DNA of 64,000 nucleotides from Locusta migratoria. Its lineage: Eukaryota; Arthropoda; Insecta; Orthoptera; Acrididae. Location: assembly GCA_026315105.1 (NCBI GenBank), contig CM048745.1, positions 154,835,323-154,899,322 of the forward strand, written 5' to 3'. Numbering within the stretch: the first letter of the stretch is position 1; each line of letters starts with the position of its first letter. Made by a program: the position numbers and the translations under genes. Below are positions 52,587 through 63,934 of the stretch, in pieces. A model generated the notes under the pieces. That model had not been told where the DNA came from. It made no database searches and saw only the letters and a program-made list of their open reading frames with translations.

Positions 52587-53823
52587 GCTGCTAAACTCGG
52601 TATTGGCCGGGTATATATGCATTTTTAAAGTCCTATATTAGAAACGAAATTAAAAATTCGGAAAACATTTCATCTTCATGTAATCATGAAACAGCTTAGA
52701 AATTATGAAACAGTAAAACATAGAAATATGCTTATTGTATAATATATTGATGCAGTATCGTTCTCCCCTTTCTGTGCATCGGATTCTACCTTGCCGTCTA
52801 TTTAAATTTCGTTTTTCATGCAGATCAATTCTTACGACAAATATCCTTGACTATGTGTCCTACAATAGTATAATATTTCAGTGTAATATTAGGAAACTGT
52901 CTGCGATGAATAAATAGAGGATGAATGAAGTCACGTAAATCACGCGTCGCGTGATGGGAAAGTTTTTGTGACTTATTGTTTAAGACGTCATGAACTATGT
53001 GTCGTAGGTAGTTTTAACTCCATAGCGATTGTTGTCTGATACTAAGCAATATGTGTACCCCTTTTAGTTGAAATCGGTCCATTATTTTAGGAGGAAATGT
53101 GGAAAAATAGCGCATGATGTAGCAGTTATTCCGAAATGTCATTGTTTATGACGTCATATCTCCTGAAATATGTGTCGTACTATCATGTAAATTTGAAGGT
53201 ACATTCAGTCGTATATGTACTATACGTCTGCAAAATATGTCGTGAATGGTGCTAGCAGTGAAGACGTAATAAATCGAAACCTCATGCGTGATGATGCGGT
53301 TTCTCATGAACCAAATTGTTTATGACTACATATCTCATGAACTATACGTCCAACTGTAATACAGTATCGAAGGAACATCAGTAGTATGTATGTGTACAGT
53401 CTGTAAATTGTGTCGCGAACACTATTTACAATATAACAGTAATAACTTGTAACGTCATGTCAAAGCCGTAGATATACACCATGGACATCGGAAAAGTAGT
53501 AAGCGATAATCGTTTTTCCTTTCATCATTCTGTTGGGGTTGTCAGCGAGAAAAAGTTTCGTAAAGATTTGAAATTACGTTCAAAGTTTATTGCAAGTCAC
53601 TAAGTGCTCTCATTGTCAAGTAGTTGATGAATAAAATCACGCGCCGCATGATGGGACAGTTTTCATTGTTTATAACGTGATATCGTACGAACTATGTGTC
53701 GTAGGTGATTTTGACAACCATAGCAAATGATTCCTGACTTTAAATAATATTTGTAGAAAATTTGGTTGAAATCGGTCCATTAGTATAGGACAGCGGACCG
53801 CGGGCAACGCCCGGACCGCGGAA
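52587..53823. repeat. Dispersed repeat R2, copy 1
   Basis: Shares with 59600-60548 many phrases (catgaactatgtgtcgta, ggttgaaatcggtcca, ggaaaagtagtaag, ccagcgagaa.aagttt) in the same orientation. It opens with tattggccgggtat and closes with accgcgggcaacgcccgg. No coding frame. Class unknown. Confidence 0.6.
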
Positions 53824-54079
53824 GGCAAAAAGTATTTTCAAAGTGTAAGTTACATACTACAGTTATTTAAAAAAAATCTGTAGATAACACCGAGCTACGA
53901 GCAAATGGGAAATTAATATGTGATTTGGTTCAAAGTGTATCATCATTCCGTCCCAAGCTGGTTCTTTGAAAGAGACGTTTTAAGTCAAGAACTTCATTTT
54001 GCAACAACTTTTGTATATAAAAATAATCCTAAATACACTTTTTTCCCGTAAGTTTCAGACATTTCCATATTATCAAATT

Positions 54080-54604
54080 TCTTGGCAGATCGTAAGAAGG
54101 TATTTGCAATAAGATTCAAAGACTTTTTACAAATAGAAGAGTTGTAACGATATTTAAAATCACCTTTTGAGGTTTCTCCTGTAGCAGAATAGACGGATGT
54201 GGCTGCTAAATTGTTTCACCTTTCAAAGCCTTTACTTCAAATGGAGGTAACAGACATGCAGGAAGACAATTCCGTGCTAACTTATAAAACTGTATCCACT
54301 GAAGCATTTTTGAGCTAACTTGTGCCGGAAGAATTGCAAAACATTACCGATCTACCTGGCTGCTATGTTTGGCTCCACATGTATTTGTGAAATTTCATTT
54401 AAAAAAATGAATTTCTTGGAGAATAATTATCGCTCAACACTAACGGTGAAACTCCTTATAGACAATGTTCCCATAAGCAGCTCCGCACGAGAACATAACT
54501 TTAAGAACCTGCTCAAGACCACAAATGTAATTTTTCCCGTGGATTTTTTAATACATATATGCACATTTCATTGTATTTCACACTTTCTTACCGAAAATTA
54601 ACAT
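54080..54604 (+). pseudogene. hAT-type (ZBED-like) transposase, C-terminal remnant
   Basis: LADRKKVFAIRFKDF, SPFEVSP, LLQMEVTDMQEDNSVL, LVPEELQ and, after frame changes, AMFGSTCICEISFKKMNFLENNYRSTLT (open frame 54320-54601). This order, ending in the hAT dimerisation region, matches the domesticated and insect hAT proteins of the ZBED/GTF2IRD2-like group. Frame changes and a stop make it a pseudogene. Upstream domains are not found. Confidence 0.65.
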
Positions 54605-54929
54605 AAAAGTGTATAATGTATGACTTGTTTCTGGACTTTCCAATAAAAGTTTGTTTATCCATTTTATTCCATACATTCCATGCATTCAAGTTCTAAGGCC
54701 TCCCATTTTTTTTTCTCCGGACTGGAAAGAGATAGAAATAGCGCATTGTTTTAAAATGAGGCCGCGTTCATTGTCAATACGTCCCAGAGATGGCAGCACC
54801 GTACGGCAGAAGGAATTTTACCACCAGCGTCGAGAATAACAGTTTAAGATACTTAAAATGGCTACGTTTTCCTTACTTGAAAAGCTTAGAATCATTCGTT
54901 TTCTGAATTTGTGTGGTGTGACACCAATA

Positions 54930-55119
54930 GCCGGCCGCGGTGGCCGAGGGGACTGCGGCGCTTCAGTCACGGTCTGCACGGCCACTACGGTGGGGGGTTC
55001 GAATCCCCCCTCGGGCATGGATATTTGTGCCGTCCTTAGTTGTAGCTAGTTCATAAGTTTAGGGACTGATGACCCCGTAGTTAAGTCCTATAAGCTCCAC
55101 TAACATTTGAACATTTTTG
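54930..55119 (+). mobile_element. SINE type 1 inside a mariner
   Basis: Complete. Flanks gacaccaat (54920-54928) and gacatcaaat (about 55119) are an imperfect target duplication. Confidence 0.88.
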
Positions 55120-55136
55120 ACATCAAATGAAATTAA

Positions 55137-56100
55137 TCAACAGTTGAAGGAGACATGTGGTGATGGAGTTATGGATTGTCGAAAGTGCGTTCCTGGGTGC
55201 GACAGTTTAATGAAGGCAGAACATCGTGTGACAACAAACCGAAACAACCTCGGGCTCGCACAAGCCGGTCTGACGACTTGATCGAGAAAGTGGAGAGAAC
55301 TGTTTTGGGGGATTGTCGAATGACTGTCGAACAGATCGCCTCCAGAGTTGGCATTTCTGTGGGATCTGCGCACACAATCCTGCATGACGACCTGAAAATG
55401 CGAAAAGTGTCATCCAGGAGGGTGCCACGCATGCTGACGGACGACCACAAGGCTGCCCGTGTGGCATGTTGCCAAGCAATGTTGACGCGCAATGACAAAA
55501 TGAATGGGACTTTCTTTTCGTCGGTTGTGACAATGGATGAGACGTAGATGCCATTTTTCAATCCAGAAACAAAGCGCCAGTCAGCTCATTGGAAGCACAC
55601 AGATTCAGCGCCACCAAAAAAATTTCGGGTAACCGCCAGTGCTGAAAAAATGGTGTCCATGTTTTGGGACAGCGAAGGCGTAATCCTTACCCATTGCGTT
55701 CCAAAGGGCACTACGGTAACAGGTGCACCATACGAAAATGTTTTGAAGAACAAATTCCTTCCTGCACTGCAACAAAAACGTCCGGAAAGGGCTGCGCGTC
55801 TGCTGTTTCACCAAGACAACGCACCCGCACATCGAGCTAACGTTACGCAACAGTTTCTTCGTGATAACAACTTTGAAGTGATTCCTACTCACCTGCCCTG
55901 GCTCCTAGTGACTTTTGGCTTTTTCCATCAATGAAAGACACTCTCCGTGGCCGCACATTCACCAGCCGTGCTGCTATTGTCTCAGCGATTTTGCAGTGGT
56001 GAAAACAGACTCCTAAAGAAGCCTTTGCCGCTGCCATGGAATCATGGCGTGAGCGTTGTGAAAAATGTGTACGTATGCAGGGCGATTACGTCGAGAAGTA
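55137..56100 (+). pseudogene. Mariner transposase, broken
   Basis: Helix-turn-helix part (WVRQFNEGRTSC, then IASRVGISVGSAHTIL), linker VPRMLTDDHKAARV, first catalytic block TMDET, second HQDNAPAHR, third in a shifted frame (APSDFW). Breaks: a stop after TMDET where mariners have W (55546), a frameshift near 55890 just before the third aspartate, and a stop at about 55999. The D,D34D residues themselves are still visible. A conserved start ATG cannot be fixed. Confidence 0.85.
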
Positions 56101-56170
56101 ACGCCAGTTTCATTGATTTCGGGTGAGTAGTTAATTAGAAAAAAAATCGGAGGCCTTAGAACTTGAATGC

Positions 56171-56567
56171 ACCTCGTAGATGCACATACTGTTTACACAG
56201 AAGATATGACAGTTTACTAGAGACAGTGGCGCCGCTTTTCAGAAATAAATGTACGCCAACGACCAGGGCGATGATCAACAATGCGAGTTAATATGGGCAG
56301 AGTTGGAGTGCAAGCCGGCTGTAGACTGGGTCGCGGTGGCGAGTTGCGGCTCCTTCGACGAAGGCGGGCCGACCACGGCGCTGTGTACGAGCTTGGCGTT
56401 GGCGGGGAACATAACGGGGTCCGACGCGAGCCAATTAGTCGCCTTAGCGCCCGCCGCAGCTCGCAATGGACGCCTAGCAATCAGACGGCGCGGCTCCCGG
56501 AAACGTAGCGTCCACCACCACCAGCGGCAGCGGCAGCGTTCAAGCGAAAGAGCTGAAGCCGTTCTCT
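56171..56567. other. GC-rich unassigned sequence
   Basis: CpG-rich from 56220, with overlapping frames on both strands (for example 56249-56650 plus) and no motif. A promoter or an old repeat are both possible. Confidence 0.35.
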
Positions 56568-57180
56568 GGCCACTGTTTCAAATTATTTGCTGTTGTGTGA
56601 CAGACAAGGCATGGCATGTCACAGCTTATACACGAAACAATGAGCTTTAAGTCACTTCATCTACATCTTTACTCTGCAAAATGTCCGAAATAACGGACAC
56701 CACACCAATGGAATGAAGTATTTACACGCGAATGTCGCTGGCTTCAATTACTTCCAGAATGAAACTTTCTTCCAGGAGTGCTAGTCTTGCAAGTTTCGCA
56801 GGAGAACGTCTGTGAAGTTTGGAAACTAGGGAGGCGAGGTACTGGCGGAAGTAAAGTTGTGAGGCGCCATCATGAGTCGTGTCGGGATAGCTCAGTCGGT
56901 AGAGCGCTTGCCCGCGAAAGGCAAAGGTCTCAGGTTCGAGTCCCGGTTCCGGCACACAATTTTAATCTGCCAGGAGCCGCGGTGGAGTGGCCGAGCGGTC
57001 TAAAGCGTCTCGCTGCGGATCGCGCGGTTGCTCGCCGTGGAGGTTAGAGTCCTCCCTGGGGCATGGGTGTGTGTGTGTTTGTCCGTAGGTTAGTTTACCT
57101 AGGTTTAAGTAGTTTGTAAGCTACGGGCTGATGACCACGCAGTTTGGTCCGATAGATTTACAAACATTTGAACATTTTCT
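56568..57180 (+). repeat. Segment duplicated at 49565-50195, copy 2 (SINE inside SINE)
   Basis: Here both sides of the inner insertion are visible: type 4 SINE up to tctgccagga (56967-56976), type 2 SINE (56977-57174), then tctgccagga again and the rest of the type 4 end (aagtttcatttt). The older SINE thus received the younger one, and the pair was then copied together. Confidence 0.9.
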
Positions 57181-58385
57181 GCCAGGAAGTTTCATTTTTA
57201 TGATATTTTTCTATCAAATCTCTAATAGTGGTAGGAAGAAGTAACAGATAAATGTTTCCGTTTTCGATCAGATTGTTCTCATTTTATTATGATTATATTA
57301 CCTCCCTATGTGAGTGGGTGCTACTAAATGCGATGTCATTTAGTGGAAAAATTGGATAAATGAAATGTTCCAAATAGGTATCGCTGCAAGGAATAGCGCC
57401 TTTGTGTAATTAGAAATTTCATCATTGGTGAGTGCGACTGGAGTAATTCATAAAATATTTACTTCAACATTCATACAAAAGCCACAGTCAGTATCTTTAT
57501 TACCAAAATATGAATAGTTTAGACAGTCTAAGATGTAATTTTCAAATGTTGCATTTTTTTTACAATGAAAAACAGAAAAACTCCATAAAACCAAAACATT
57601 TGGAATATTTTGCTACAGTGGCTAAACATGTGAACATTTTTACAATCAAAATCAATCTTTAAATTATTCAGGAACATGGGATGTCCATTACCTAGACATC
57701 ATATTTCGTACTCGAAAGAATTTTCTTGCATTACCTTGCAAAACAGCTCGGTATGCATCTCACGCAAGTAACGATGCATACAGATTATGCTTCTTCATAG
57801 TTGATTCGCCTATTCCCGCACTGGACATGTCTCTGTCCGCATTCACACGTGGTGTCGAAATGAAATGCGAGGGTAGTTTCTACGGATGTTTGTGTACACA
57901 GTTTCCGGCAAGCTATTCCCCGCAGCCAGCTGCGGCCGTTACATAAACAAACAAATAAACAGACGCGTTATTCAATTAGGTGCAAAAACCGCCGCCGACA
58001 ATTAAGCGGGGGCTGGCAGTGCAGCCTGAATAAGCCCGTCTATTCCAGGAGGCAGAGCCGGCGGCTGCTACCAGCTGAGCGGTGACCCGCTTTCCGCGAA
58101 ATTGGCTCCTGGGCGAGCGCTTTTTATTTCATTCTTTGTCGCGCACGCCGCGGGAATTCCATTACGGGGAACTGCAAGCAGGGGCGATGCAGGCGCCACC
58201 CCCAAAATATAAACTGAACGCGCAGCGGCCTCCTAGTCCCATCACGTGCCGTTCACCGAAGCCACTCTGTTCCTAGAGCGCCAAGCTATTTACCTAGTGT
58301 GTGGTTTCAATTAACGGCGAAACCAGAACGCCAAGCCCCGACACGTAAAGCATCTCTCAATAAACATTGCGTATTTATATACAAC
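57181..58385. other. Unassigned; CpG-rich near 57880-58280
   Basis: AT-rich first part with nothing recognised. The CpG-rich patch has a 64-codon frame without motif; it may be regulatory. Confidence 0.35.
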
Positions 58386-58467
58386 TAGCTGAAAACCCGG
58401 CATTGCCCGGGTATTTATTTATTCATTCCTGCCATTTTTCAGATATATATACATTTGTATTTATGGT

Positions 58468-59528
58468 ATAGGAGACAAACTCCTGCAGGCAATTAAAGGG
58501 CTTTACGTAGACTGTCAGGCAGCAGTTAGAGTAGATGGCAAATTAAGCTCATGGTTCAGGGTAGTTTCAGGGGTAAGACAAGGCTGTAACCTGTCACCAC
58601 TGTTGTTCATACTATTCATGGATCATATGTTGAAAACAGTAGACTGGCAGGGCGGGATTAAAATAGGTGACAACGAAATAAGCAGTCTCGCATATGCGGA
58701 TGACTTGGTTGTAATGGCCGATTCGATTGAAAGGTTGCAAACCAATATTTCAGAGCTCGATCAGAGGTGCAAGGATTATGATATGAAGATCAGCATCTCC
58801 AAAACGAAAGTAATGTCTGTGGGAAAGAGATTCAAACAAATTGAGTGCCAAATAGGAGGAACAAAGTTAGAACAGGTAGATAGTTTCAAGTACCTGGGGT
58901 GTATTTTCTCACAGGATGGCAACATAGCGAAAGAACTGGAATCGAGGTGCAGCAAAGCAAATGCAGCGAGTGCTCAGCTACGATCTACTCTCTTCTGCAA
59001 GAAGGAAGTAAGTACCAAGACTAAGTTAGCAGTGCACCGCTCTATCTTTCGACCAACTTTGTTGTATGGGAGTGAAAGTTGGGTGGATACAGGTTACCTT
59101 ATTCATAAGGTAGAGGTTACAGATATGAAAGTAGCAAGAATGATTGCAGGTACTAATAGATGGGAACAATGGCAGGAGGGTGTCCATAATGAGGAAATCA
59201 AAGAAAAACTGGGAATGAACACCACAGATGAAGCAGTTAGAGCGAACAGACTGAGATGGTAGGGTCATGTTACAAGCATGGGAGAAGCAAGGTTACCTAA
59301 GAGACTCAAGAGTTTGTCAGTGGAGGGTAAGAGGAGTCGAGGTAGGCCAAGAAGAAAATACTTAGATTCGGTGCAGAATGATTTTGAAGTAAAAGACATG
59401 ACATCAGATGAGGCATCAATGTTAGCATTGAATAGGGGATCATGGAGGAATTTTATTAGAGGTACTATGCTCCAGACTGAACGCTGAAAGGCATAATCAG
59501 TCTCTAATGATAATGATGATGATGATGT
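58468..59528 (+). mobile_element. RTE-like LINE, 5'-truncated
   Basis: Reverse transcriptase from GIGDKLLQAI through SGVRQGCNLSPLLF and the catalytic YADD to the C-terminal module, then an ATG-repeat tail (59500-59528). Another subfamily than the copy at 25980-26677. No convincing target duplication. Confidence 0.8.
58603..59487 (+). pseudogene. RTE-like reverse transcriptase, one nonsense codon
   Basis: Frame open from upstream of 58603. It contains LAYADDLVVMADS (YADD), ISKTKVM, FKYLGCIFS, LYGSESW and ANRLRW, then TAG at 59260 where the family has an aromatic before GHV, then GHVTSMGEARLPKRL..GKRSRGRPRRKYLD to the stop at 59485. Apart from this stop the region is uninterrupted, so the copy is fairly young. 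Confidence 0.8.
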
Positions 59529-60163
59529 ATAAAGGCTGTATTTCTTTAAAATCTCTTGGGAATATGATTAGTAATAAAGAAGCAATATATTAAAACTTGG
59601 TGTGTGATGGAGATGTTTTCCATGAACGTTACTGTTTTCGTGCTCATATCTCATGAACTACGTGTCGGAATGCGATACAATTTAGAAGCTTCATTCAACT
59701 ATATATGTGTATACTGTCTGTAAAATTTCCTGTCGCTACAATTTGTAGTGTTCAAATTATAAATTGTAACGTCATACCGAGAGCCGTAGTTTTACTCCAT
59801 AAATAGCGGAAAAGTAGTAAGGGAGAAACTGTTTTTCCTTTCATTATTTTACTATGGTTGCCAGCGAGAAGAAGTTTAATAAAGGTTTGAAATTATGTTT
59901 AAAGTTTGTTGCAAGTCGCTAAGTACTGTCATTCTCATACAGTGTATTCCGAAAGTCTCGCCGCATTATATGGAATTTTATGCGATTATCTATTGGTTAT
60001 GACGTAATATCTTTTGAACCATGTGCCGTATGTGATTCTTAACCATGCAGAAATTGTTACCTCACGATAATGAATGTGTGTACCAAATTTGGTTGAATTC
60101 GGTCCAATGGTTAAGGAGAAAATGAGCAGCATTGTCGCAAAATGCAGCAGTTTTTCACGCATC

Positions 60164-60371
60164 GCCGGCCGCGGTGGCCGAGGGGAGTGAGTCGCTCCAG
60201 TCACGGTCTGCACGTGCAGTACGGTCGGGGGTTGGAATCCCCCCTCGGGCATGGATATTTGTGCCGTCCTTAGGATTAGCTAGTTCATAAGTAGTTTGTA
60301 AGTTTAGGGACTGATGACCCCGTAGTTAAGTCCCATAAGCTATACAAACATTTGACATTTGATTTTTTTTA
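60164..60371 (+). mobile_element. SINE type 1 in repeat R2
   Basis: Complete, with a T-run tail. Duplication acgcatc (60157-60163 and 60372-60378). Confidence 0.9.
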
Positions 60372-60689
60372 ACGCATCTCATTGTTTATGACGTCATATC
60401 TCGTGAACTATATATCCTATGTGATTCTTACACTTATGGCGACCGTCCTCATGGATTGAAGGTTACGTGTACAAAATTTCATAAAGATTGGAGGAAAACT
60501 GTAAATTTGTATGCATCACGTACAAACACCCGGACACTCTGCTCTATATATTAGATTTTAATAATTATCGACAGTTTAAAATACGACGGATTATGTGATT
60601 AATGGACAAACCTTATCGGCTCCTAGACGTCACTTATTTTAGACTGGAAGTCTTGATAAAGGTATGTAACCGTCATTAATTTGTTACGT

Positions 60690-60965
60690 TGATGATATTT
60701 TCATCGTCTTTAACGGAAGTAATGAGGAGGCTGACCAACTACAAACTACAACATATTTTTAACAATTTGCATCATAAGATAAAATTCACCTTGAAATTTG
60801 AAGTTGAAGGCTCTCTTAATTTTCTGACTTACAAATAAGTAGAAAAGACCAAAAATCGAAATATGATATCTTTCGTAAACCAATTACAACAGATATCATT
60901 ATTGCTGCAAATTCTAATCATCCCCCATCCAAAAAGAAATCATTTTTCGAAAATGATCAAAACAA
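60690..60965 (+). pseudogene. Penelope-like reverse transcriptase remnant (another family)
   Basis: YVDDIFIVFNGSNEEADQLQ, then (shifted) IFNNLHHKIKFTLKFE.EGSLNFL, then (shifted) KYDIFRKPITTDIIIAANSNHP. It has the YVDD box and the Penelope order (KIKFT...LNFLD...YRKPT.TD..I...SNHP). It differs from the other Penelope copies here, and no nuclease part remains. Confidence 0.75.
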
Positions 60966-60973
60966 ATATTTCT

Positions 60974-61036
60974 ATTTCTATGGGACCAAACTACTTTGGT
61001 CATAAGTCCCTAGCCTTACAAACTACTTAAACTAAA
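60974..61036 (-). mobile_element. SINE body remnant, minus strand
   Basis: tctatgggaccaaactactttggtcataagtcc..cttacaaactacttaaact, the shared SINE body without head. Confidence 0.65.
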
Positions 61037-61519
61037 GGCGTCCTCACACGGGACGTGTTGTCCCAACGTGGCGCAGACCATACGTGCTGTCTACCTAGTA
61101 TAGCTACTGCACGTGATTTGCTTTGCGACCGCAGAGCTCTCCAGCGCCTATTGCGGGCTGGAGCGTAGATCATTGTCTTTACAAAGATGGATCTGCGTAA
61201 AATTACACGGTATCTGTTAGCGAACGCCGGAAAAAAAACTGAATACGGTAGCTTCCTTATGCTTGCACGTTGCATGCACTACTCTTCCAGAAATTGTAAT
61301 TTTTCCTTCAAGAAACACAAAGACGGTACGTTAACTGAAAGAGTTTGATAATAACAAAATGTACTACCAAATCACTTTTGGCAAAAATCATAAAAAAATC
61401 TGTAAATGGTGAAATCCTTCATCTGCGCCAGCTCCACTTGTCTTGCTCTCTTATATTGCTATTTTTCAAGATGTACATATTCTGAATATCCACATGTTTA
61501 CTTTGGCATTCCTTTGAAG
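61037..61519. other. Unassigned sequence
   Basis: Nothing recognised. Confidence 0.4.
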
Positions 61520-61710
61520 ATAATAAGTTCTGCCTGATACAGCCTACTTGTTTATACACGAGGGACAACGCCTCAGTTCGACAATGTTCGTTGTGATAAT
61601 TTTTGATTTTAATATTGTACGTAAACACTTTTGCTCCTTTAATTATCTCATTCCATAACCACACTCACTCTGCACTGTGAAACTAAACTATTCCAGCACT
61701 GTACTGAACT

Positions 61711-61911
61711 AAAATAAATGTTAAATGTTTGTAGAGTCTATTGTACTTAACTACGGGGTCATCAGTCCCTAAACTTACAAACTACTTATGAACTACTTAC
61801 AACTAAGGACGGCACAAATACCCATGCCGGAGGGGGGATTCGAACCCCCGACCGTAGTGGTCGTGCAGACCGTGACTGGAGCGCCTCAGTCTCCTCGGCC
61901 ACCGCGGCCGG
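61711..61911 (-). mobile_element. SINE type 1 in R1, minus strand
   Basis: Complete. 12-bp duplication ctgtactgaact (61699-61710 and 61912-61923). Confidence 0.92.
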
Positions 61912-62043
61912 CTGTACTGAACTGCAACATAATTCAAACACCGTAGCGAAAACCGAATGACGTAGGGTACTGTCTCGAAATTTATTGATACCTTGTGCCC
62001 TTGCACGAAATACTCAACACGTTTTCTCGTGGGCAGAGTTCAT

Positions 62044-62226
62044 TCAAATGTTTGTAAATCTATCGGACCATACTGCGTGGTCATTAGTCCGTAGCTTACA
62101 ACTACTTAAACCTAGGTAAACTAACCTAAGGACAACACACACACCCATGCCCCAGGGAGGACTCGAACCTCCACAGCGAGCAACCGCGCGCTCCGCAGCG
62201 AGACGGTTTATACCGCTCGGCTACTC
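62044..62226 (-). mobile_element. SINE type 2 in R1, minus strand
   Basis: Complete to the A box, with the outermost head bases lost. 10-bp duplication cagagttcat (62034-62043 and 62227-62236). Confidence 0.9.
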
Positions 62227-63133
62227 CAGAGTTCATCCTTGTTTATAGTAAATAACGTCGAATACCGGATATTATAATTGTATTAAATTAAGAAATAAAT
62301 TACATAAACCTTAATTAAACTAAATCGTTAAAAAATATCTCCGAGAGTGTAGATGCAAACCTGTTATTTACCCCTCTTTTCCTCCACAGCTCGTAACGCT
62401 AACCATCACGTTAATCAGTCGTCTTAAACGAAACAACAACGAATATCGGATATTACACTTGAATTAATAAGAAAGAACCAGAAACATTACGGAAACAAAA
62501 AAGGAAAAAATAAAAATATTTGAGAAATATGGAGTCGCGAATCCGAGTTACTCTAAACTTTCGCTCCGCATCTCACCGCGCTATCAGCTACGCTATTTCT
62601 CGTCGGGAGAAAGTGCGCTATATTTGTGGTATACTATGCACCTAAAACATGTTGTAGTGTCTTATTTATCTTTGACAAAGTATCATAAAGACGCTCCTTT
62701 GATAGAATGGCGTTGAACCGTAGCATAGGAACCATATTTTTTCACGGTATACAAATTATAACACTGACTAAAGTTAAATACGATATCCTTTAAAGCTATG
62801 AGTATATAGTTTCCGGCATTTTGTTGTAACCAATCCTAAAATGACGCATTTCCAAAAGTTCAATTTTCTGGCGCTTTAAAAAGATTATACATCGCACGCT
62901 AAAACGAAAGAAGGCACGAAACACGAAGTCCGTTTGCAATATGGCGTATCAAAAGTTCTGCTTGTCACATGAAAACCAGGTCGCTTTTCATTGGCCACGT
63001 TCCACTGCATGAAGCAAAAATCTAACATGCTGGGTCCTTCATTCCACGCTGCAACGGCACCACGTCCTCCTCCACGTGCGTTTCCACGTCCCGTGAGAGG
63101 ACAACGCGTCTCCACGTCCCGTGAGAGGACAAC

Positions 63134-63246
63134 ATAAGTTAAACTAAGCTAAGGACAACACACACATCCCTGCCCGAGGAGGGATTCGAACCCGTGACGG
63201 GGAACGGCCCCGTGCATCGGAGCACAGCGTATCAATGCGCGGCCGG
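63134..63246 (-). mobile_element. SINE type 3, minus strand, body shortened
   Basis: Head ggggaacggccccgtgcatcggagc and B-box region ggattcgaaccc, with only the start of the body. Confidence 0.8.
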
Positions 63247-63414
63247 CCTGACCCACACCGACAGATGCTGCAATTGCTTCAATTATTGGTACTTCCGCGT
63301 AGTTGCAAAACTTCAAAGTCGATTTTCTCGAGAATTTTTGAGAGTTGCGTCGAATGGCTTTGGATAATTGTTATTTAAATTCTAAACTTCACGTACCATA
63401 AATATGAATAAATT

Positions 63415-63523
63415 CTGCCGCGGTGGAACAGCCGAGCGGTCTAAGGCGCCTCGCTCCGGAGCGCGCGGTTGCTCGCCGTCGGAGGTTCGAGTCCTCCTGA
63501 GGCATTGGTGTGTGTGTGTGTGT

Positions 63524-63561
<38 letters not shown>

Positions 63562-63602
63562 TGTGTGTGTTGTCCTTAGGTTAGTTTACCTTAGTTTAAG
63601 TA
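63415..63602 (+). mobile_element. SINE type 2 with expanded GT, 3'-truncated
   Basis: Head CAGCCGAGCGG and GGTTCGAGTCC, GT run about 63506-63567, cut off at agtttaagtatc next to the ribozyme-bearing sequence. Confidence 0.85.
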
Positions 63603-63651
63603 TCAATATAATTCTTCCGGGTATGAGATCGCGTCTTCATTTTTATAAACT

Positions 63652-63697
63652 ATACCGACGTTTCGGCCACTGTTGCAGGCGGCCTTCATCAGGGTCT
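63652..63697 (-). ncRNA. Hammerhead ribozyme, full core consensus
   Basis: In reverse: CTGATGA (63686-63692), A, stem II GGCC/GGCC with an inner CTG-CAA-CAG hairpin, GAAA, palindromic ACGT as helix III, C; stem I starts GGT/ACC. It has the same GAA-ACGT-C block as the Penelope ends at 15.1 and 32.1 kb but an unmutated core, so it likely marks the end of another Penelope element running out of the window. Confidence 0.72.
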
Positions 63698-63777
63698 GTC
63701 TGACTGCTGAATATACGATAACTTGGGGTTATATAGCAGCAGATGAGGGAGAGGAAGGGGGACGTTGGTTTTCCTTT

Positions 63778-63934
63778 ATTGGTGGTTATATTATTGCATG
63801 CCATTGGTGGAAAGCAGCAATGATGATTGGTGTTTTAAAGGCTTGTTTTTCATATGATTGGAGATTGCATTTTTCCCCCTTATTGGTCAAAATGGACGTT
63901 TGCTATTGGCTTTTGCATTAGAAATTGCTATTGG
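63778..63934 (-). promoter_or_regulatory. Array of seven CCAAT boxes (minus strand)
   Basis: ATTGG on the plus strand starts at 63778, 63803, 63826, 63857, 63882, 63904 and 63930, a spacing of 22-31 bases. On the minus strand these are CCAAT boxes upstream of the hammerhead, so they could be a promoter for that element. Motif only; function inferred. Confidence 0.45.

Larger units (their letters stand above)
54681..56170 (+). mobile_element. Mariner element with inverted ends, interrupted by a SINE
   Basis: tgcattcaagttctaaggcctcc (54681-54703) returns inverted at 56148-56170. The transposase (about 55137-56100) begins after a SINE that sits in the 5' region. About 1.3 kb without the SINE. 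Confidence 0.88.
58386..60548. repeat. Dispersed repeat R2, copy 2, carrying a LINE and a SINE
   Basis: Opens with ctagctgaaaacccggcattgcccgggtat and ends acacccggacactctg..attag. Split by an RTE-like LINE (58468-59528) and a SINE (60164-60371). Homologous to 52587-53823. Confidence 0.6.
61520..63125. repeat. Dispersed repeat R1, second long copy
   Basis: Covers both the part seen at 3795-4035 and the part seen at 7975-9460, so R1 is at least 1.2 kb without inserts. Carries two SINEs (61711-61911 and 62044-62226). It shows the empty site for the SINE found at 8917-9199. Confidence 0.6.
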
